Shown: piece after piece, positions 9,134 to 20,465 of the stretch
Layout of the letters: every line of letters begins with the position of its first letter
Numbering within the stretch: position 1 is the first letter of the stretch
From: Sphingopyxis terrae subsp. terrae NBRC 15098
GTDB taxonomy: Bacteria; Pseudomonadota; Alphaproteobacteria; Sphingomonadales; Sphingomonadaceae
Direction: 5' to 3'
Assembly (NCBI RefSeq): GCF_001598815.1
Contig: NZ_BCZQ01000021.1
Span: 43,709 to 107,708, forward strand
Length of the DNA stretch: 64,000 nt
Notes under the pieces: model-generated
What the model saw: only the letters and a program-made list of their open reading frames with translations
Databases searched by the model: none
Told to the model about the DNA's origin: nothing
Translations under genes and position numbers: made by a program

Positions 9134-10560
9134 ACCGCCTCCACCGCGCTCGCCAGCCCCGCCGCCATCTTGGTGATGTCGCCTGCGCCGAGGCAGATGA
9201 TCATGTCGTCCGCGCCGAGCGTTCCGGTGCGGATCGCGTCGGCGATCGTTGCAGCAAGCGCACCGGCGTCGGCAACGGTCGACGCATGGCGATGGCCGCG
9301 GTCGCGCAGCCCCTGCGCCAGCGCATCCGACGACACGCCCTCGATCGGGCTTTCGCCCGCTGCATAAACGGGCAGGGCGAGCACCATGTCGGCGTCGTTA
9401 AACGCCTGCTGGAAATCGTCCATATGGTCGCGCAGGCGGGTAAAGCGATGCGGCTGGACGACGGCAACGACGCGTCCCGCCCCGGCGCCCTCGCGCGCGG
9501 CCGAAAGCACGGCCCGGATTTCGACCGGATGATGGGCGTAATCGTCGATCACCGTCACGACGCCAGCACCGGCCGCAATCTCGCCGACCTTGGTGAAGCG
9601 ACGCTTCACCCCGGCGAAGCCGTTGAAGCCCGACGCGATCTTTTCGTCGCTGACGCCCATGTGCAGCGCCACCGCAATCGCGGCGAGCGCATTCTGGACA
9701 TTGTGGCGCCCCGACATCGGCAAATGAATGCCCCCTATCGTCCGGCTATTCCCATCGCGGTCGCGCACGACGACGTCGAAGCGGTTGCCATCAGGCCCCG
9801 GCGTCACATTGGTGCCGCGCACGTCGGCCTGCGCCGAAAAGCCATAGGTGACGATGCGGCGGTCGCGGATGCGCGGGATGATCGCCTGCACCTCGGGATG
9901 GTCGAGGCAGAGCATCGCGGCACCATAGAAGGGCACATTCTCGATAAACTCGACGAAGGCGTCCTTGATCGCGTCGAAACTGCCGTAGTGATCGAGATGT
10001 TCGGGATCGATGTTGGTGACGACCGCGATCGTCCCGTCGAGGCGCAGGAAGCTGCCATCGCTCTCGTCGGCCTCGACCACCATCCAGTCGCTGGCACCGA
10101 GCCGCGCGTTCGAGCCGTAATTGTTGATGATGCCGCCGTTGATGACGGTCGGGTCGATCCCGCCCGCATCGAGCAAGGCGGCAACCAGGCTGGTCGTCGT
10201 GGTCTTGCCGTGCGTGCCCGCGATCGCGACGGTGGATTTGAGGCGCATCAGCTCGGCGAGCATTTCGGCGCGGCGGACGATCGGGATGCGGTGCGCGAGC
10301 GCGGCCTCGACCTCGGGGTTGCCGCGCTTCACCGCAGTCGAGGTCACAACCACGGCGACGCCATCGACGTTCGCGGCTTCGTGCCCGATCGCGACTTTGA
10401 TGCCGCGTTTGCGCAGGCCCTCGACAACATAGCTGTCAGCGATGTCGCTGCCCTGCACCTGATAGCCGAGGTTGTGCATCACCTCTGCGATGCCCGACAT
10501 GCCGATGCCGCCGATGCCGATGAAGTGGATGATACCTATATCGGTCGCGACGCCGCGCAT
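9130..10560 (-). CDS. murC: UDP-N-acetylmuramate--L-alanine ligase
   Basis: MurC adds the first stem-peptide residue, L-Ala. The 476-residue protein opens with the [14 protein letters not shown] nucleotide-fold motif, has the ATP P-loop GTHGKT at residues 115-120, then [21 protein letters not shown], and [12 protein letters not shown] in the C-terminal domain. It overlaps the murG stop by one base and murB by four. A second Mur-ligase paralogue is encoded at 30400-31779. Confidence 0.97.
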   Translation of the reverse strand: MRGVATDIGIIHFIGIGGIGMSGIAEVMHNLGYQVQGSDIADSYVVEGLRKRGIKVAIGHEAANVDGVAVVVTSTAVKRGNPEVEAALAHRIPIVRRAEMLAELMRLKSTVAIAGTHGKTTTTSLVAALLDAGGIDPTVINGGIINNYGSNARLGASDWMVVEADESDGSFLRLDGTIAVVTNIDPEHLDHYGSFDAIKDAFVEFIENVPFYGAAMLCLDHPEVQAIIPRIRDRRIVTYGFSAQADVRGTNVTPGPDGNRFDVVVRDRDGNSRTIGGIHLPMSGRHNVQNALAAIAVALHMGVSDEKIASGFNGFAGVKRRFTKVGEIAAGAGVVTVIDDYAHHPVEIRAVLSAAREGAGAGRVVAVVQPHRFTRLRDHMDDFQQAFNDADMVLALPVYAAGESPIEGVSSDALAQGLRDRGHRHASTVADAGALAATIADAIRTGTLGADDMIICLGAGDITKMAAGLASAVEAV

Positions 10561-11738
10561 CAGTTCGCCTCCCGCCGCGCGGCGGCGACACCCGAAGCGG
10601 CGCGCTGCGTGCTGGCACCGACGCGGATGACGTCCATCATCGGCGGCGCGGCAAAGCTTTCGACAAGGTCGGCAAGGTCGCGGGTCGCATCGGGCAGGCC
10701 GCAGCTCGCCGCCCGATCGGCCGCCTCTTCGAGCGCGCCGGGTTCGAGCGCCATGCGCTGGATATGCTTGGCGAGCGCAGCGGGATTGAAATCGCTCTGC
10801 TGGATCGAGATCGCGCCACCCGCCGCGACGAGATCGCCGACATTATAGGTCTGATGATCGTCCATCGCGTGCGGATAGGGCACGAAAACCGCCGGCCTGC
10901 CCGCACAGGCCAGTTCGGCGACGGTCGACGCCCCCGCCCGCGCGATGACGAGATGCGCCCAGCGCAGCCGCTCGGGAAAGTCGGTGATATAGGGCGCGCA
11001 CTCGGCCGCGACCCCGAGCGCGGCATATTTGGCGCGCACCGTTTCGATGTCGGCCTCGCGGCACTGCTGGACGACCTGCAACCGGTCGAGCAGCGCGCGC
11101 GGCAGCATGGCGACGGCGGCGGGAACGACGTCGCTCAGCACCGTCGCACCCAGGCTGCCGCCGACAACGAGCAGGCGAACGATGCCGTCCTCGGGCAGCG
11201 GCGGATAGCCGTCCTCGCGGATCGCGATAATTTCCTCGCGCACCGGATTGCCGATCAGGTGGCGCTTGTCGGCACAGGCGGGCGGGAAACGGCGGATATG
11301 ATGGTAGGCGACCGCAATCGCATCGACCCGTCCCGCCATCAGCCGGTTGGTGCGGCCCAGCACGGCATTTTGTTCGTGAATGACGCTGGGCGTCTTGGTC
11401 GCGCGCGCGGCGAGCAGGCTGGGCAGCGACGGATAGCCGCCGAAGCCCACAACCACCGCCGGGTCGAAATCGCGGATCAGGTCGATCGCCATCGCGCGCC
11501 CCTTGCGGATCGCCAGCGCCGCCTTCACCCAGCCGACGGGACCGCCATGAACGCGCCCGGCAGGCAGAACATGCGTTTCCAGCTCGGCCGGCGCGCCCGG
11601 AATCCTGAGGCCGCGGTCGTCGCTGACCAGCGCGACGCGGTGCCCGCGCGCGATCAGTTCGCCCGCCAGCGCATAGGCGGGGAGCATATGACCGCCGGTG
11701 CCTCCGGCGGCGAGAAGATAGTGGCGCGTCGCGGTCAT
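10560..11738 (-). CDS. murG: Lipid II synthase, UDP-GlcNAc transferase MurG
   Basis: MurG transfers GlcNAc to lipid I on the cytoplasmic face of the membrane. The 392-residue sequence has the N-terminal [22 protein letters not shown] loop, [26 protein letters not shown] and the donor-binding [19 protein letters not shown] segment of GT-B glycosyltransferase family 28. It lies between ftsW and murC, the standard position. The last 25 residues after the fold are low-complexity and family-variable. Confidence 0.97.
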   Translation of the reverse strand: MTATRHYLLAAGGTGGHMLPAYALAGELIARGHRVALVSDDRGLRIPGAPAELETHVLPAGRVHGGPVGWVKAALAIRKGRAMAIDLIRDFDPAVVVGFGGYPSLPSLLAARATKTPSVIHEQNAVLGRTNRLMAGRVDAIAVAYHHIRRFPPACADKRHLIGNPVREEIIAIREDGYPPLPEDGIVRLLVVGGSLGATVLSDVVPAAVAMLPRALLDRLQVVQQCREADIETVRAKYAALGVAAECAPYITDFPERLRWAHLVIARAGASTVAELACAGRPAVFVPYPHAMDDHQTYNVGDLVAAGGAISIQQSDFNPAALAKHIQRMALEPGALEEAADRAASCGLPDATRDLADLVESFAAPPMMDVIRVGASTQRAASGVAAARREAN

Positions 11739-11748
11739 GGCCGGGCCG

Positions 11749-12999
11749 TCATTTCCTGTTCCAGTTGCGGGTCATCGATACCCGCGCCGCATAGGGGTTT
11801 CGCCGGGTCAGCGACAAGAGCAAACCCATACCGATCGACAAGGCGATGAACGACGAACCGCCATAGCTGATGAAGGGCAAGGTCATCCCCTTCGACGGAA
11901 AGAGCTGGGTATTCACCGCCATGTTGATCGTCGCCTGGCCGCCGAACTGTGCGATCAGACCCGCGACGGCGAGAATGAGGAAGCTGTCCTCTTCGTCGAG
12001 CAGCCGCACCAGAACGCGGACGATGATCGCCAGATAAAGGACGGCGATGGCGATGCAGGCGATGATCCCGAATTCTTCGCCGATGACCGAGAAGATATAG
12101 TCGGTGTGCGCCTCGGGAAGCTGGAACTTGGCAAGTCCCGCGCCCGGCCCGGTGCCGATCAGCCCGCCGGCGGTCAGCGTCGCATGGGCCTTGTCGACCT
12201 GAAAGCTGTCGCCCTCGGCGAACAGCCAGATGTTGATGCGCTGCTGCGCCACCGGGTAGAAGAAATAGGCAAGGACCAGCCCCGCGAGTCCCGTGCCCGC
12301 GAGCCCCGCCATGATCCGCATCGACAGGCCGGCGACCATGACGAGAACGAACCATGTCCCCGCGAAGATGATCGTTTGCCCCAGATCGGGCTGGCTCATC
12401 AGCAGGATCGCGATGATCCCGGTAAAGACGAAGGACAGCGGCACGACCGGCAGATTCTGATCGTGCAGCCGCAGCGACAATATCCACGCCAGCGACACCG
12501 CGAAGAAGGGCTTGAGAAATTCCGACGGCTGGAGGCGGAAGATGCCGCTGCCGATCCAGCGCTGTGCGCCGTTCACCGTCGTGCCGATCAGCGGCACCAT
12601 GAACAACAGGAAGACGAAGGTAATCGTGCCATAGATGGCAAAGCGCCGCGCCTGCGGTTTGGGCAGCATCGATACCGCGAGCATGACCGGCACGCCGACC
12701 ATGACCCACATGAGCTGGCGATAGAAATAATAGAGCGGGTCGAGGCTGGCGGTCGCGGTCGACAGCTTCTGCGCGGCGACCGGCGACGCCGCCGCCACGG
12801 CGACGAGGCCGATGGCGATCAGCATCGACACCAGCAGCAGCAGCACGCGGTCGATTTCCCAGAACCAAAGGCCCAGCGGCGTGCGGTCGGCGCGGCTGAG
12901 GCGCGGGCCGCGGCGCTTCGTCGTCCGCGTCGTCGCGATGACGGGCCGTTCCGTGGTCGCATCCATATTGTCCGCCCCCCCGTTCATATCGTCATCCAT
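11749..12999 (-). CDS. ftsW: SEDS-family septal peptidoglycan polymerase FtsW
   Basis: FtsW polymerises lipid II with FtsI at the septum. About ten membrane helices are visible, with SEDS signatures NGAQRWIGSG, QPSEFLKPF, SQPDLGQT, ATLTAGGLIGTGPG, EAHTDYIFSVIGEEFG and PFISYGGSS. A Thr/Arg-rich cytoplasmic tail precedes the first helix. The start is uncertain. ATG 12999 overlaps the murD stop by 8 bases and follows GGGGA. In-frame ATGs at 12987 and 12966 also have G-rich upstream sequence. Confidence 0.93.
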   Translation of the reverse strand: MDDDMNGGADNMDATTERPVIATTRTTKRRGPRLSRADRTPLGLWFWEIDRVLLLLVSMLIAIGLVAVAAASPVAAQKLSTATASLDPLYYFYRQLMWVMVGVPVMLAVSMLPKPQARRFAIYGTITFVFLLFMVPLIGTTVNGAQRWIGSGIFRLQPSEFLKPFFAVSLAWILSLRLHDQNLPVVPLSFVFTGIIAILLMSQPDLGQTIIFAGTWFVLVMVAGLSMRIMAGLAGTGLAGLVLAYFFYPVAQQRINIWLFAEGDSFQVDKAHATLTAGGLIGTGPGAGLAKFQLPEAHTDYIFSVIGEEFGIIACIAIAVLYLAIIVRVLVRLLDEEDSFLILAVAGLIAQFGGQATINMAVNTQLFPSKGMTLPFISYGGSSFIALSIGMGLLLSLTRRNPYAARVSMTRNWNRK

Positions 13000-14299
13000 T
13001 CCCCAACGCCCGCACCAGTTCGCGGAAGCGATCGCCGCGCTGTTCATAATCCGTGAACTGATCGAACGAAGCGCAGGCGGGCGACAGCAACACGATGTCG
13101 CCGGGCGCCGCAGCAGTAGCGGCGGCGGCGACCGCAGCGGCCAGATCACCCGATCTTTCGACGGGCAGCGCGTCGCCGATCTCGGCCGCGAAAGGCTCCA
13201 TCGCCTCGCCGATCAGATAGGCGCGCTTGACGTGGCCGAACCAAGGGCGACAGGCGGTCAGCCCGTCGCCCTTGGCCTGCCCCCCGGCAATCCAGTGGAC
13301 ACGCTGGTCCGGCGCCGGCGGGAAGGCCGCCAGCGCCGGTGCAGCGGAAGCCGCGTTGGTCGCCTTGCTGTCGTTGAACCAGCGGACGCCAGCGACTTCG
13401 CCGACCAATTCCATACGGTGCGGGAGCGCGCGATAGCTCGCGAGACCGCGCTCGATCTGTTCGTCGTTCAGCCCCAGCACGCGGCATACCGCGATCGCGC
13501 ACACGGCATTCTGCGCATTGTGCGGTCCCTGCAGCGCGGGCCAGCGCGCCTGATCGGCGGGATCGATGTCCTTCGCCGAAACGCGGTGGAGCCGGTGATT
13601 GATGCGCCCCGCGATCATCCGCGACGGGTCATCGTCGACCGCGACGATCGCGACCTGATCGCGGTGCTGGAGCGCGAACAGCCGCTCCTTCGACGCGGCA
13701 TAGCCGGCGAAACCGTCATAACGGTCGAGGTGATCGGGGCTGATGTTGGTCAGCACGGCGACATCGCACGCCAGGCTGTGCGCAAGGTCGATCTGATAGC
13801 TCGACAGTTCGAGCACATAGACGCCGTTTTCGGGGAGCGGATCGCGCGCAAGGATCGGCAGGCCGATGTTGCCGCCCATCAGCGTCGGGACGCCCGCGCT
13901 TTCCAGCATGTGGGTTACGAGCGCGGTCACCGTCGATTTGCCATTGGTACCCGTAATGCCGACGATGCGGTGCGGCGGCAGATCGGCCGCGGCCTCGGCA
14001 AACAGTTCGATGTCGCCAAGGATCGGCACGCCGGCTTCGCGCGCATGATCGGCGATCGGATGGCGGTTGAGCGGCACGCCCGGCGACACGACGACGCCGG
14101 CAAAGCCGACAAGGTCGATCGCCATAGGATTGCCGATGTCGGCGCCGAGCGCCATCGCAGCATCGCGCGCCGCCTCGCGTTCGTCCCAAGCGGTCACGCC
14201 TGCCCCGCTGGCGATCAGCGCCTCGCAGGTCGCCAGCCCCGAGCGCGCCAGTCCCAGCACCGCATAGCGGCGACCGGCAAAGGCGCGCGCGGTGATCAC
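12992..14299 (-). CDS. murD: UDP-MurNAc-L-alanine--D-glutamate ligase
   Basis: MurD adds D-Glu to the stem peptide. The 435-residue protein has the N-terminal GLARSG loop, the P-loop GTNGKST at residues 117-123, [10 protein letters not shown], and [22 protein letters not shown] in the C-terminal domain. The start is a GTG at 14299 forming a GTGA overlap with the mraY stop. The open frame continues far upstream inside mraY, but that extension does not look like protein. Confidence 0.95.
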   Translation of the reverse strand: MITARAFAGRRYAVLGLARSGLATCEALIASGAGVTAWDEREAARDAAMALGADIGNPMAIDLVGFAGVVVSPGVPLNRHPIADHAREAGVPILGDIELFAEAAADLPPHRIVGITGTNGKSTVTALVTHMLESAGVPTLMGGNIGLPILARDPLPENGVYVLELSSYQIDLAHSLACDVAVLTNISPDHLDRYDGFAGYAASKERLFALQHRDQVAIVAVDDDPSRMIAGRINHRLHRVSAKDIDPADQARWPALQGPHNAQNAVCAIAVCRVLGLNDEQIERGLASYRALPHRMELVGEVAGVRWFNDSKATNAASAAPALAAFPPAPDQRVHWIAGGQAKGDGLTACRPWFGHVKRAYLIGEAMEPFAAEIGDALPVERSGDLAAAVAAAATAAAPGDIVLLSPACASFDQFTDYEQRGDRFRELVRALGNG

Positions 14300-15366
14300 C
14301 GCAGCTTGAGCGTCGCGAGTCCCGCGAGCGCGAGGACGATCGAGACGATCCAGAAACGGACGACGACGGTGGATTCGGGCCAGCCCAATTGTTCGAAATG
14401 ATGGTGGATCGGCGCCATACGGAAGATGCGTTTGCCGGTCCGTTTGTACCAGAAGACCTGGATGATCACCGACAAAGCCTCGACGACGAACAGCCCGCCG
14501 ACCAGCACCAGCACCAGTTCGTGCTGCGCCGTCACCGCAATCGTCGCTAGCGCGCCGCCGAGCGCCAGACTGCCCGTATCGCCCATGAAGACAGCCGCGG
14601 GGGGCGCATTGAACCACAGAAAGGCAAGGCAGGCGCCGATAATGGCAGCGGCGAAGATCGCGAGTTCACCCGCGCCCGGCACATGCGGAATGCCGAGGTA
14701 ACCGGCAAATTTCACGTTACCGGACAAATAGACGATGACGAGGAAAGCAAGGCTGGCGATCATCACCGGAAAGGTCGCGAGCCCGTCGAGCCCGTCGGTC
14801 AGGTTCACAGCATTGCCGAATCCGACGATCAGCACCATCGCGAAGACATAATAGAGCGGCCCCAGGGGAATATAGACTTCGCTGAAAAAGGGCAGATAAA
14901 GGTCAGTGCCGGTCCGCGATACGATCAGCAGCACCGCGATGCCCGCGATCACGAATTCGACGAGCAAACGCACGCGCCCCGGAATCCCGCGATGGCTCGA
15001 CTTGGTCACCTTGTCGAGATCGTCGAGAAAGCCGACCAGCGCGAACCCGCCGGTGACGAAGATGCAGGCCCAGACGAAGCGGTTGGACAAATCCATCCAC
15101 AGCAGCGCCGAAATCATTAGCGAGATCAGGATCATCAGCCCGCCCATCGTCGGCGTGCCCTTTTTCGCAAGGTGGCTCTGCGGTCCGTCCTCGCGGATCG
15201 GCTGCCCCTTCCCCTGCCGCATCCGCAGCATGAGGATGAAGCGCGGCCCGATCCACAGACCGATGATCAGCGCCGTCGCAACCGCGGCGCCCGAGCGGAA
15301 GCTCAGATAGCGGATGAGGTTCAGAACCCCCGGAAAGCCAAGCCATTCCGCCAGCCAATATAGCAT
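14296..15366 (-). CDS. mraY: Phospho-MurNAc-pentapeptide translocase MraY
   Basis: MraY makes lipid I on undecaprenyl phosphate. The 356-residue membrane protein has about ten helices and the family motifs [26 protein letters not shown] (with two catalytic-site Asp residues) and the HHHFE motif near the end ([13 protein letters not shown]). The ATG at 15366 shares one base with the murF stop (TGATG). An in-frame TTG one codon earlier is less likely. Confidence 0.97.
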   Translation of the reverse strand: MLYWLAEWLGFPGVLNLIRYLSFRSGAAVATALIIGLWIGPRFILMLRMRQGKGQPIREDGPQSHLAKKGTPTMGGLMILISLMISALLWMDLSNRFVWACIFVTGGFALVGFLDDLDKVTKSSHRGIPGRVRLLVEFVIAGIAVLLIVSRTGTDLYLPFFSEVYIPLGPLYYVFAMVLIVGFGNAVNLTDGLDGLATFPVMIASLAFLVIVYLSGNVKFAGYLGIPHVPGAGELAIFAAAIIGACLAFLWFNAPPAAVFMGDTGSLALGGALATIAVTAQHELVLVLVGGLFVVEALSVIIQVFWYKRTGKRIFRMAPIHHHFEQLGWPESTVVVRFWIVSIVLALAGLATLKLR

Positions 15367-16742
15367 CAATAATCCCCATTGGTCAGCGCGGTCACGACAT
15401 GCGACAGTCCCACGCTGTTCGATCCCTTGACCAGCACCGTATCGCCGGGCCGGATCAAGGCCCCCAGCCGCCCTACCGCGGCCGAGTGGTCGGCCACATG
15501 CTCGAAATCGATCCGCCCCTCAAGCGCTTTGGCGAGCGGCGCCATCTCTTCGCCGACAAGCAGGGCGAACTGCACACCTGCTGCGACGAGCGGAGCGGCC
15601 AGACCGGCGTGATAGGCCTCGCCGCCATCGCCAAGCTCCTTCATCGCGCCCAGAATCGCGACCCTGCGCGCGCCGGATTCGCTGCCGAGCTGGCCGATGG
15701 TCGCGGCCATTGATGCGGGATTGGCGTTATAGCTTTCGTCGATGACGAGGATCGAACCGCCCGGCACCTCGACGCGGGTGCGTGCGCCGCGACCCGCAAG
15801 ACCGCCCATCTCGGCGAAGGCCAGGCCCGCGGCGGGCAGGTCACCGCCAACTGCCTTGACCGCAGCTAGCACTGCCATCGCATTGGCGACCCAATGCGCG
15901 CCGCCCTGCGCGATGGTAAAGCAGAGCAGCGCGTCCTGCACCTGCGCCGTCACAAGCGATCCGCCCTGCCCGTCGGGCAGCCAGTCAACCGCGCGCACGT
16001 CTGCGCCTTCGCCCAGCCCGAAGCTGACGACATGCGCCGCATGCTGTTCGGCCTTGGCGCGCAGCCGCGCGTAATGCGGGCTGTCGAAGGGGACGATTGC
16101 AGTGCCGCCGGGTTCCAGCCCTTCGAATATCTCGCCCTTCGCGTCGGCGATGGCTTCCTCGCTGCCGAAAAATTCCATGTGCGCGGGCGCGATGGTGGTC
16201 ACGATGGCGACATGGGGGCGCACCATCCGTGTCAGCGCCGCCAGCTCGCCCGCATGGTTCATCCCCATTTCGAAGATGCCGAAATCGGCGGTCGAGGGCA
16301 TGCGCGCCAGGCTCAAGGGGACGCCGACATGGTTGTTGTAGCTTTTGACCGAACGGTGCGCCTTGCCGGGGCGAAAGCGGTCGAGCGCCGCGAACAGCGC
16401 CTCCTTGGTCCCCGTCTTGCCCGCCGAGCCGGTGACGCCGATGATCCGCCCGTGGCTGCGCGCGCGCGACGCGGTGCCGAGCGCGTTCAACGCGGCGGCG
16501 CTGTCGGCCACGCGGATGTGCGGAAAGTCGATATCGCTTTCGCAGATGATACCCGCCGCGCCGGCGGCGATCGCCTTGTCGATGAACTTATGGCCGTCGG
16601 TCGCCTCGCCCTTCATCGCGATGAACAGGTCGCCCTTCGTGACTTCGCGCGAATCAAAGGCAACGCCCTGCACCGTGAAATCGGCGCTGGCGGTGCCGCC
16701 GCACGCCGCCGCGATCGCGCGTGCGGTCCACAGCGGGGTCAT
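15366..16742 (-). CDS. murF: UDP-MurNAc-tripeptide--D-Ala-D-Ala ligase
   Basis: MurF adds the D-Ala-D-Ala made by Ddl and completes the UDP-MurNAc-pentapeptide. The 458-residue protein has [20 protein letters not shown] in domain 1, the P-loop GSAGKTGTK at residues 105-113, EMGMNHAGE, and [12 protein letters not shown] in the C-terminal domain. Overlaps with murE (4 bases upstream) and mraY (1 base) keep it in the coupled chain. Confidence 0.96.
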   Translation of the reverse strand: MTPLWTARAIAAACGGTASADFTVQGVAFDSREVTKGDLFIAMKGEATDGHKFIDKAIAAGAAGIICESDIDFPHIRVADSAAALNALGTASRARSHGRIIGVTGSAGKTGTKEALFAALDRFRPGKAHRSVKSYNNHVGVPLSLARMPSTADFGIFEMGMNHAGELAALTRMVRPHVAIVTTIAPAHMEFFGSEEAIADAKGEIFEGLEPGGTAIVPFDSPHYARLRAKAEQHAAHVVSFGLGEGADVRAVDWLPDGQGGSLVTAQVQDALLCFTIAQGGAHWVANAMAVLAAVKAVGGDLPAAGLAFAEMGGLAGRGARTRVEVPGGSILVIDESYNANPASMAATIGQLGSESGARRVAILGAMKELGDGGEAYHAGLAAPLVAAGVQFALLVGEEMAPLAKALEGRIDFEHVADHSAAVGRLGALIRPGDTVLVKGSNSVGLSHVVTALTNGDY

Positions 16743-18178
16743 GCCGCCACCTCGCGCGCGACGCTGACATCGTCGAAGGGGATGACGCGCAGCGCGTCGC
16801 CGCGGCCGACGATCTGCCCCTGTTCATGCCCCTTGCCCGCGACGCAGATAATGTCGTCGGCGCGCGCCATCTCGATCGCAGCAGCAATCGCGGCGCGGCG
16901 GTCGCCGATCACTTGCGCGCCGGGCGCGCCTTCGGCGATGGCGGCGCGGATCGACGCGGGATCTTCGCCGCGCGGATTGTCGTCGGTGATGATCGCAATA
17001 TCGGCCTTGGCCGCGGCGATCCGGCCCATTTCCGGGCGCTTAGCCTGATCGCGGTCACCGCCGGCGCCGAACACCAGGATCAACCGCCCCGTGGCGTGCG
17101 GCCGCAACGCATCGAGCGCCGCCTCCAGCCCGTCGGGGGTGTGGGCATAGTCGACATAGACGGGGGCGCCCGCGCGCGTGATCGCCGCACGCTCGAGCCG
17201 TCCGCGCACCGGCTGGAGCCGCGCCAGATTGGCGAGCGTCTGCGCACCATCGCCGCCGGTCGCGATGACCAGCCCGGCCGCGACCAATGCGTTGGCGGCC
17301 TGATAGGCGCCGATCAGCGGCAGGTCGACTTTCTGCGTCAGGGCACCCGCCGCAACGGTCAGCGTCTGTCCAAGCTGCGTCGGCGTGCGCGCCGCGAGGC
17401 GCAGCTCCTCACCCTTCGTCCCCACGGTAAACAGGCGCAGTCCGCGCGCGCGCGCCGCCTCCACCACTTTGGGCGAATGGGCATCGTCGGCCCAGACCAC
17501 CGCGGCTCCGCCGGGTTCGACAACCTCGGTGAATAGCCGCAACTTGGCGGCCAGATAGGCATCCATCGTGCCATGATAGTCGAGGTGATCGTGGCTGAGG
17601 TTGGTAAAGGCCGCTGCCTTCACCGGCAGGCCTTCGGTGCGATATTGGTCGAGCCCGTGGCTCGACGCCTCGAAGGCCGCATGGGTTACGCCTTCGGCCG
17701 CCAGTCCCGCCATGTTCGACAGAAAGGTCACGATGTCGGGTGTCGTCAGTCCGGTGACGACCCGGTCGGCGCCGGTGGTCACGCCGAGCGTACCGATCGA
17801 GGCCGCGTGGAAGCCCGCCATTCGCCAGAGCTGGCGCGTCATCTCGACTGTCGACGTCTTGCCATTGGTGCCCGTGACCGCGACGCAGGTCACTGGAAAG
17901 CGGTGAAAGAAGCGCGCCGCAAGCCGCGCGAAGGCACGCCGCGGATTGGCATCGGCGATATGTACCGCGCCCTCGACCACGGCTTCGGGCCGCGCGACGA
18001 CGGCGACGGCGCCCGCCGCCACCGCGGCGGCAATAAAGTCCTCACCGTTGAATTTTTCGCCGACGAAGGCGCCGAAGACATTGCCCGGCGCGACCTTGCG
18101 ATGATCGATGGCAAGCCCGGTCACCACCGGCCCCTCCCCATCGACATGGTCGCCGCCGGTCAGCGCCGCGAGCCGCAT
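16739..18178 (-). CDS. murE: UDP-MurNAc-L-Ala-D-Glu--meso-DAP ligase
   Basis: MurE adds the third stem residue. The 479-residue protein has P-loop GTNGKTS at 103-109, FEASSHGLDQ, NLSHDHLDYHGTMDAY, and DYAHTPDGLEAAL. The C-terminal motif DDNPRGEDP carries the DNPR signature of meso-diaminopimelate-adding MurE, which sets the wall type of this organism. The ATG shares a base with the ftsI stop (TAATG). The open frame extending upstream lies within ftsI and is rejected. Confidence 0.96.
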   Translation of the reverse strand: MRLAALTGGDHVDGEGPVVTGLAIDHRKVAPGNVFGAFVGEKFNGEDFIAAAVAAGAVAVVARPEAVVEGAVHIADANPRRAFARLAARFFHRFPVTCVAVTGTNGKTSTVEMTRQLWRMAGFHAASIGTLGVTTGADRVVTGLTTPDIVTFLSNMAGLAAEGVTHAAFEASSHGLDQYRTEGLPVKAAAFTNLSHDHLDYHGTMDAYLAAKLRLFTEVVEPGGAAVVWADDAHSPKVVEAARARGLRLFTVGTKGEELRLAARTPTQLGQTLTVAAGALTQKVDLPLIGAYQAANALVAAGLVIATGGDGAQTLANLARLQPVRGRLERAAITRAGAPVYVDYAHTPDGLEAALDALRPHATGRLILVFGAGGDRDQAKRPEMGRIAAAKADIAIITDDNPRGEDPASIRAAIAEGAPGAQVIGDRRAAIAAAIEMARADDIICVAGKGHEQGQIVGRGDALRVIPFDDVSVAREVAA

Positions 18179-19872
18179 TATTCGCTTTCCCCGTTCTTCC
18201 ACAGCAGCGGCGTCAGTTCCGACACGTCGACGTCGCGGCTTTCGTCGGGGAAGACGCCGAGCATCGGTCCCGCGCGCATCACCACCTTCTTGACCACCGG
18301 CGCGGCGGTGTAGCCCGCGGTGCGCTGCCCCGAGCTGAAGGCGTTGCCCTTGGGCTCGTCGATCATCACCAGCACCACGTAACGCGGATTGTCCATCGGG
18401 AAGACGGCGGAGAAGGTCGATACGAGCGAATGGCGACGATAGCCGCCGGCGCCCGGCTTTTCGGCGCTGCCGGTCTTGCCGCCGACGCGAAAGCCCGGAG
18501 CGTCGGCCTGGCGGCCCGTGCCGTCGGACACGATCAGGCGCAGGAGCTGGCGCATCCGCGCGCTCGTCGACGCCTTGAACACGCGGCGCCCCTGCGGCGG
18601 CGCCTTGTCGCCCAGCTTCAGGATCGTCGCAGGGCGCCAGATGCCGCCGTTGACCAGCGCGGCATAGGCGCTGGCAAGGTGTAGCGGGGTGACCGCGATG
18701 CCGTGGCCGTAGCTGGTCGTCATCGTCGACAGTCGGCCCCATTCGCGCGGCCACAGCGGGAACGCACGCTCCTTGAGTTCGATTTCGGGGCGCTTGTTGA
18801 ATTCGAGGCTGCGGAACATAGCCTCCATCTTTTCCTTGCCGAGCTGGTCGGCGATCTGCGCGGTGACGATGTTCGAGCTGTGGATGAGCGTTTCGGGGAC
18901 GTTGAGCCAGCGGTTCATCATGTGCGAATCGCGGATGCGGAAACCGGCGATCGCCAGCGGCTGCGTCGCATCGTAGCGCTTCGCCATGCTCGTCACGACG
19001 CCATTGTCGATCGCGGCGCCGATCGAGAGCGGTTTGACGACCGATCCAAGCTCATAGAGATTGTAGGTCACGGCGTTGCGCCGCGTCGTCGGATCGCTGC
19101 CCGCCAGCTTGTTGGGATTATAGGTGGGCAGCGACGTCATCGCCATCACTTCGCCCGTGTGGACATCGAGGATGATGCCCGCGCCGCCAATCGCCTCCAG
19201 ATTGGTGACTGCGTTCGACAATTCGCTTTCAAGCACGCCCTGCACGCGCGCGTCGATCGACAGCGTCAGCGGATCGCCGCGCGTCGCCTTGTCGATCAGC
19301 CGCTGGTCGAACGCGCCCTCGACGCCGGTGACGCCATGGCCTTCGGCGTTGGTAAAGCCCAGCACATGCGCCGCGAGCGACATCTGCGGATAGAGGCGCT
19401 CCTTTTCGCGCGGATAGTCGAACCCGACATCGCCGATCGCATTCACCGCCGCCACCTGATCCGGCAACGCGCGGCGCCGGATGTAGGTCGGGCGCGGCCC
19501 CGTCAGCTTGGCGAGCAGTTCCTCGCGCGTCATGTCGGGAAATATCTTGTGCAGTTCGTCGGCAAGATACTGGCGGTCGTTGAGCAGTTTCGACGGCATC
19601 ACCCGGATCGAATAGCCGTCGATCGTCCGAGCGAGCGGCACGCCATTGCGATCGACGATATCGGCGCGCGCGGGCACGAAGGCCGTGCTGCTGCTGCCGC
19701 GGCCGGCATCGCTGTCGAACAGCGCAAAATAGAGCAGCCGCACCGAAACGAGGAAAAATGCCGCCATGAACAGCAGCATGAGCATCATCAGCCGCTGTTG
19801 CGCGGTCAGCAATATCTGCTGCCGCACCCCAGCGGTTCGAACCCGGGTCGGACGGACGACCAGCGTGTTCAT
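18178..19872 (-). CDS. ftsI: Septal transpeptidase FtsI (PBP3, class B PBP)
   Basis: FtsI cross-links septal peptidoglycan made by FtsW. The 564-residue protein has a short cytoplasmic tail, one membrane anchor (about residues 27-52), a PBP dimerisation domain (VDRNGVPLARTIDGYSI, then VTGVEGAFDQ) and a transpeptidase domain. The penicillin-binding motifs are visible: SVVK at 277-280 with the catalytic Ser, SSN (HSSNIVTAQ), and KTG (VGGKTGSAEK). The start ATG overlaps the ftsL stop by four bases. Confidence 0.97.
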   Translation of the reverse strand: MNTLVVRPTRVRTAGVRQQILLTAQQRLMMLMLLFMAAFFLVSVRLLYFALFDSDAGRGSSSTAFVPARADIVDRNGVPLARTIDGYSIRVMPSKLLNDRQYLADELHKIFPDMTREELLAKLTGPRPTYIRRRALPDQVAAVNAIGDVGFDYPREKERLYPQMSLAAHVLGFTNAEGHGVTGVEGAFDQRLIDKATRGDPLTLSIDARVQGVLESELSNAVTNLEAIGGAGIILDVHTGEVMAMTSLPTYNPNKLAGSDPTTRRNAVTYNLYELGSVVKPLSIGAAIDNGVVTSMAKRYDATQPLAIAGFRIRDSHMMNRWLNVPETLIHSSNIVTAQIADQLGKEKMEAMFRSLEFNKRPEIELKERAFPLWPREWGRLSTMTTSYGHGIAVTPLHLASAYAALVNGGIWRPATILKLGDKAPPQGRRVFKASTSARMRQLLRLIVSDGTGRQADAPGFRVGGKTGSAEKPGAGGYRRHSLVSTFSAVFPMDNPRYVVLVMIDEPKGNAFSSGQRTAGYTAAPVVKKVVMRAGPMLGVFPDESRDVDVSELTPLLWKNGESE

Positions 19873-20465
19873 TGGCCCGATTTGCCCTCCTTCGCTTCAC
19901 GCGCCGCGGCACGCTTGAGGTCGGCGAGAGTCGATTCGGCAAGGAGCTGATCCTCGATCATCTTGAGCTGTTCGCGGCGACGCGTCGGCGCCAGGCGCGG
20001 CGCGCTGTCGCTGCGCACCGGCGTTTCCGCCTGCGCCAGCACGACGGGCTTTTCGGCCGCGGGCTTCGCCTCCGCCTTGACCGGCGTTGCGGCGGGTTCG
20101 GGCGTTCCGACGGGGCTGACCATCGCCATCAGCACCGGCGCGACTTCATTGGCGCCGCGAGCGCGCGGCAGACCATCGAGCGAGGCAAGCTGGCGCTCGC
20201 TCGACAGATATTGCGAGGCATCCGGCGCTGAGTAGCCGAAGCTGTCGGCGTTCCACTGTTCGAGCTGGCGCATCGAGGCGCGCACCGCGAGTTCGGATTC
20301 GAGGTAGCGGATATTGTCGCGCGTGCGCTCGATCTGATGATTTATGCGCGCGAGTTCGCTGCGCGTCGCGGCGACCTTCAACGAGACCGGATAAAGCATC
20401 ATCGCGAAGATGAGCACGAGCAGCACCAGGCCGATCCCCTGAAGCTTGCGGGCCGCCATCAGCAT
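19869..20465 (-). CDS. ftsL: Bitopic divisome protein FtsL-like
   Basis: The position between rsmH and ftsI and the layout (one membrane helix at about residues 9-28 followed by a coiled coil, [20 protein letters not shown]) identify an FtsL-type protein, which scaffolds FtsQ-FtsB and activates FtsW-FtsI. At up to 198 residues it is longer than E. coli FtsL (121). The extra C-terminal half is Ala/Pro-rich and then charged. The first ATG overlaps rsmH by 7 bases. A second ATG at 20459 forms TGATG and may be the true start. Confidence 0.85.
   Translation of the reverse strand: MLMAARKLQGIGLVLLVLIFAMMLYPVSLKVAATRSELARINHQIERTRDNIRYLESELAVRASMRQLEQWNADSFGYSAPDASQYLSSERQLASLDGLPRARGANEVAPVLMAMVSPVGTPEPAATPVKAEAKPAAEKPVVLAQAETPVRSDSAPRLAPTRRREQLKMIEDQLLAESTLADLKRAAAREAKEGKSGQ

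Noticed and set aside
9085..10848. 587-residue open frame on the plus strand
   Set aside because: It is antisense to murC, whose ligase motifs are complete.
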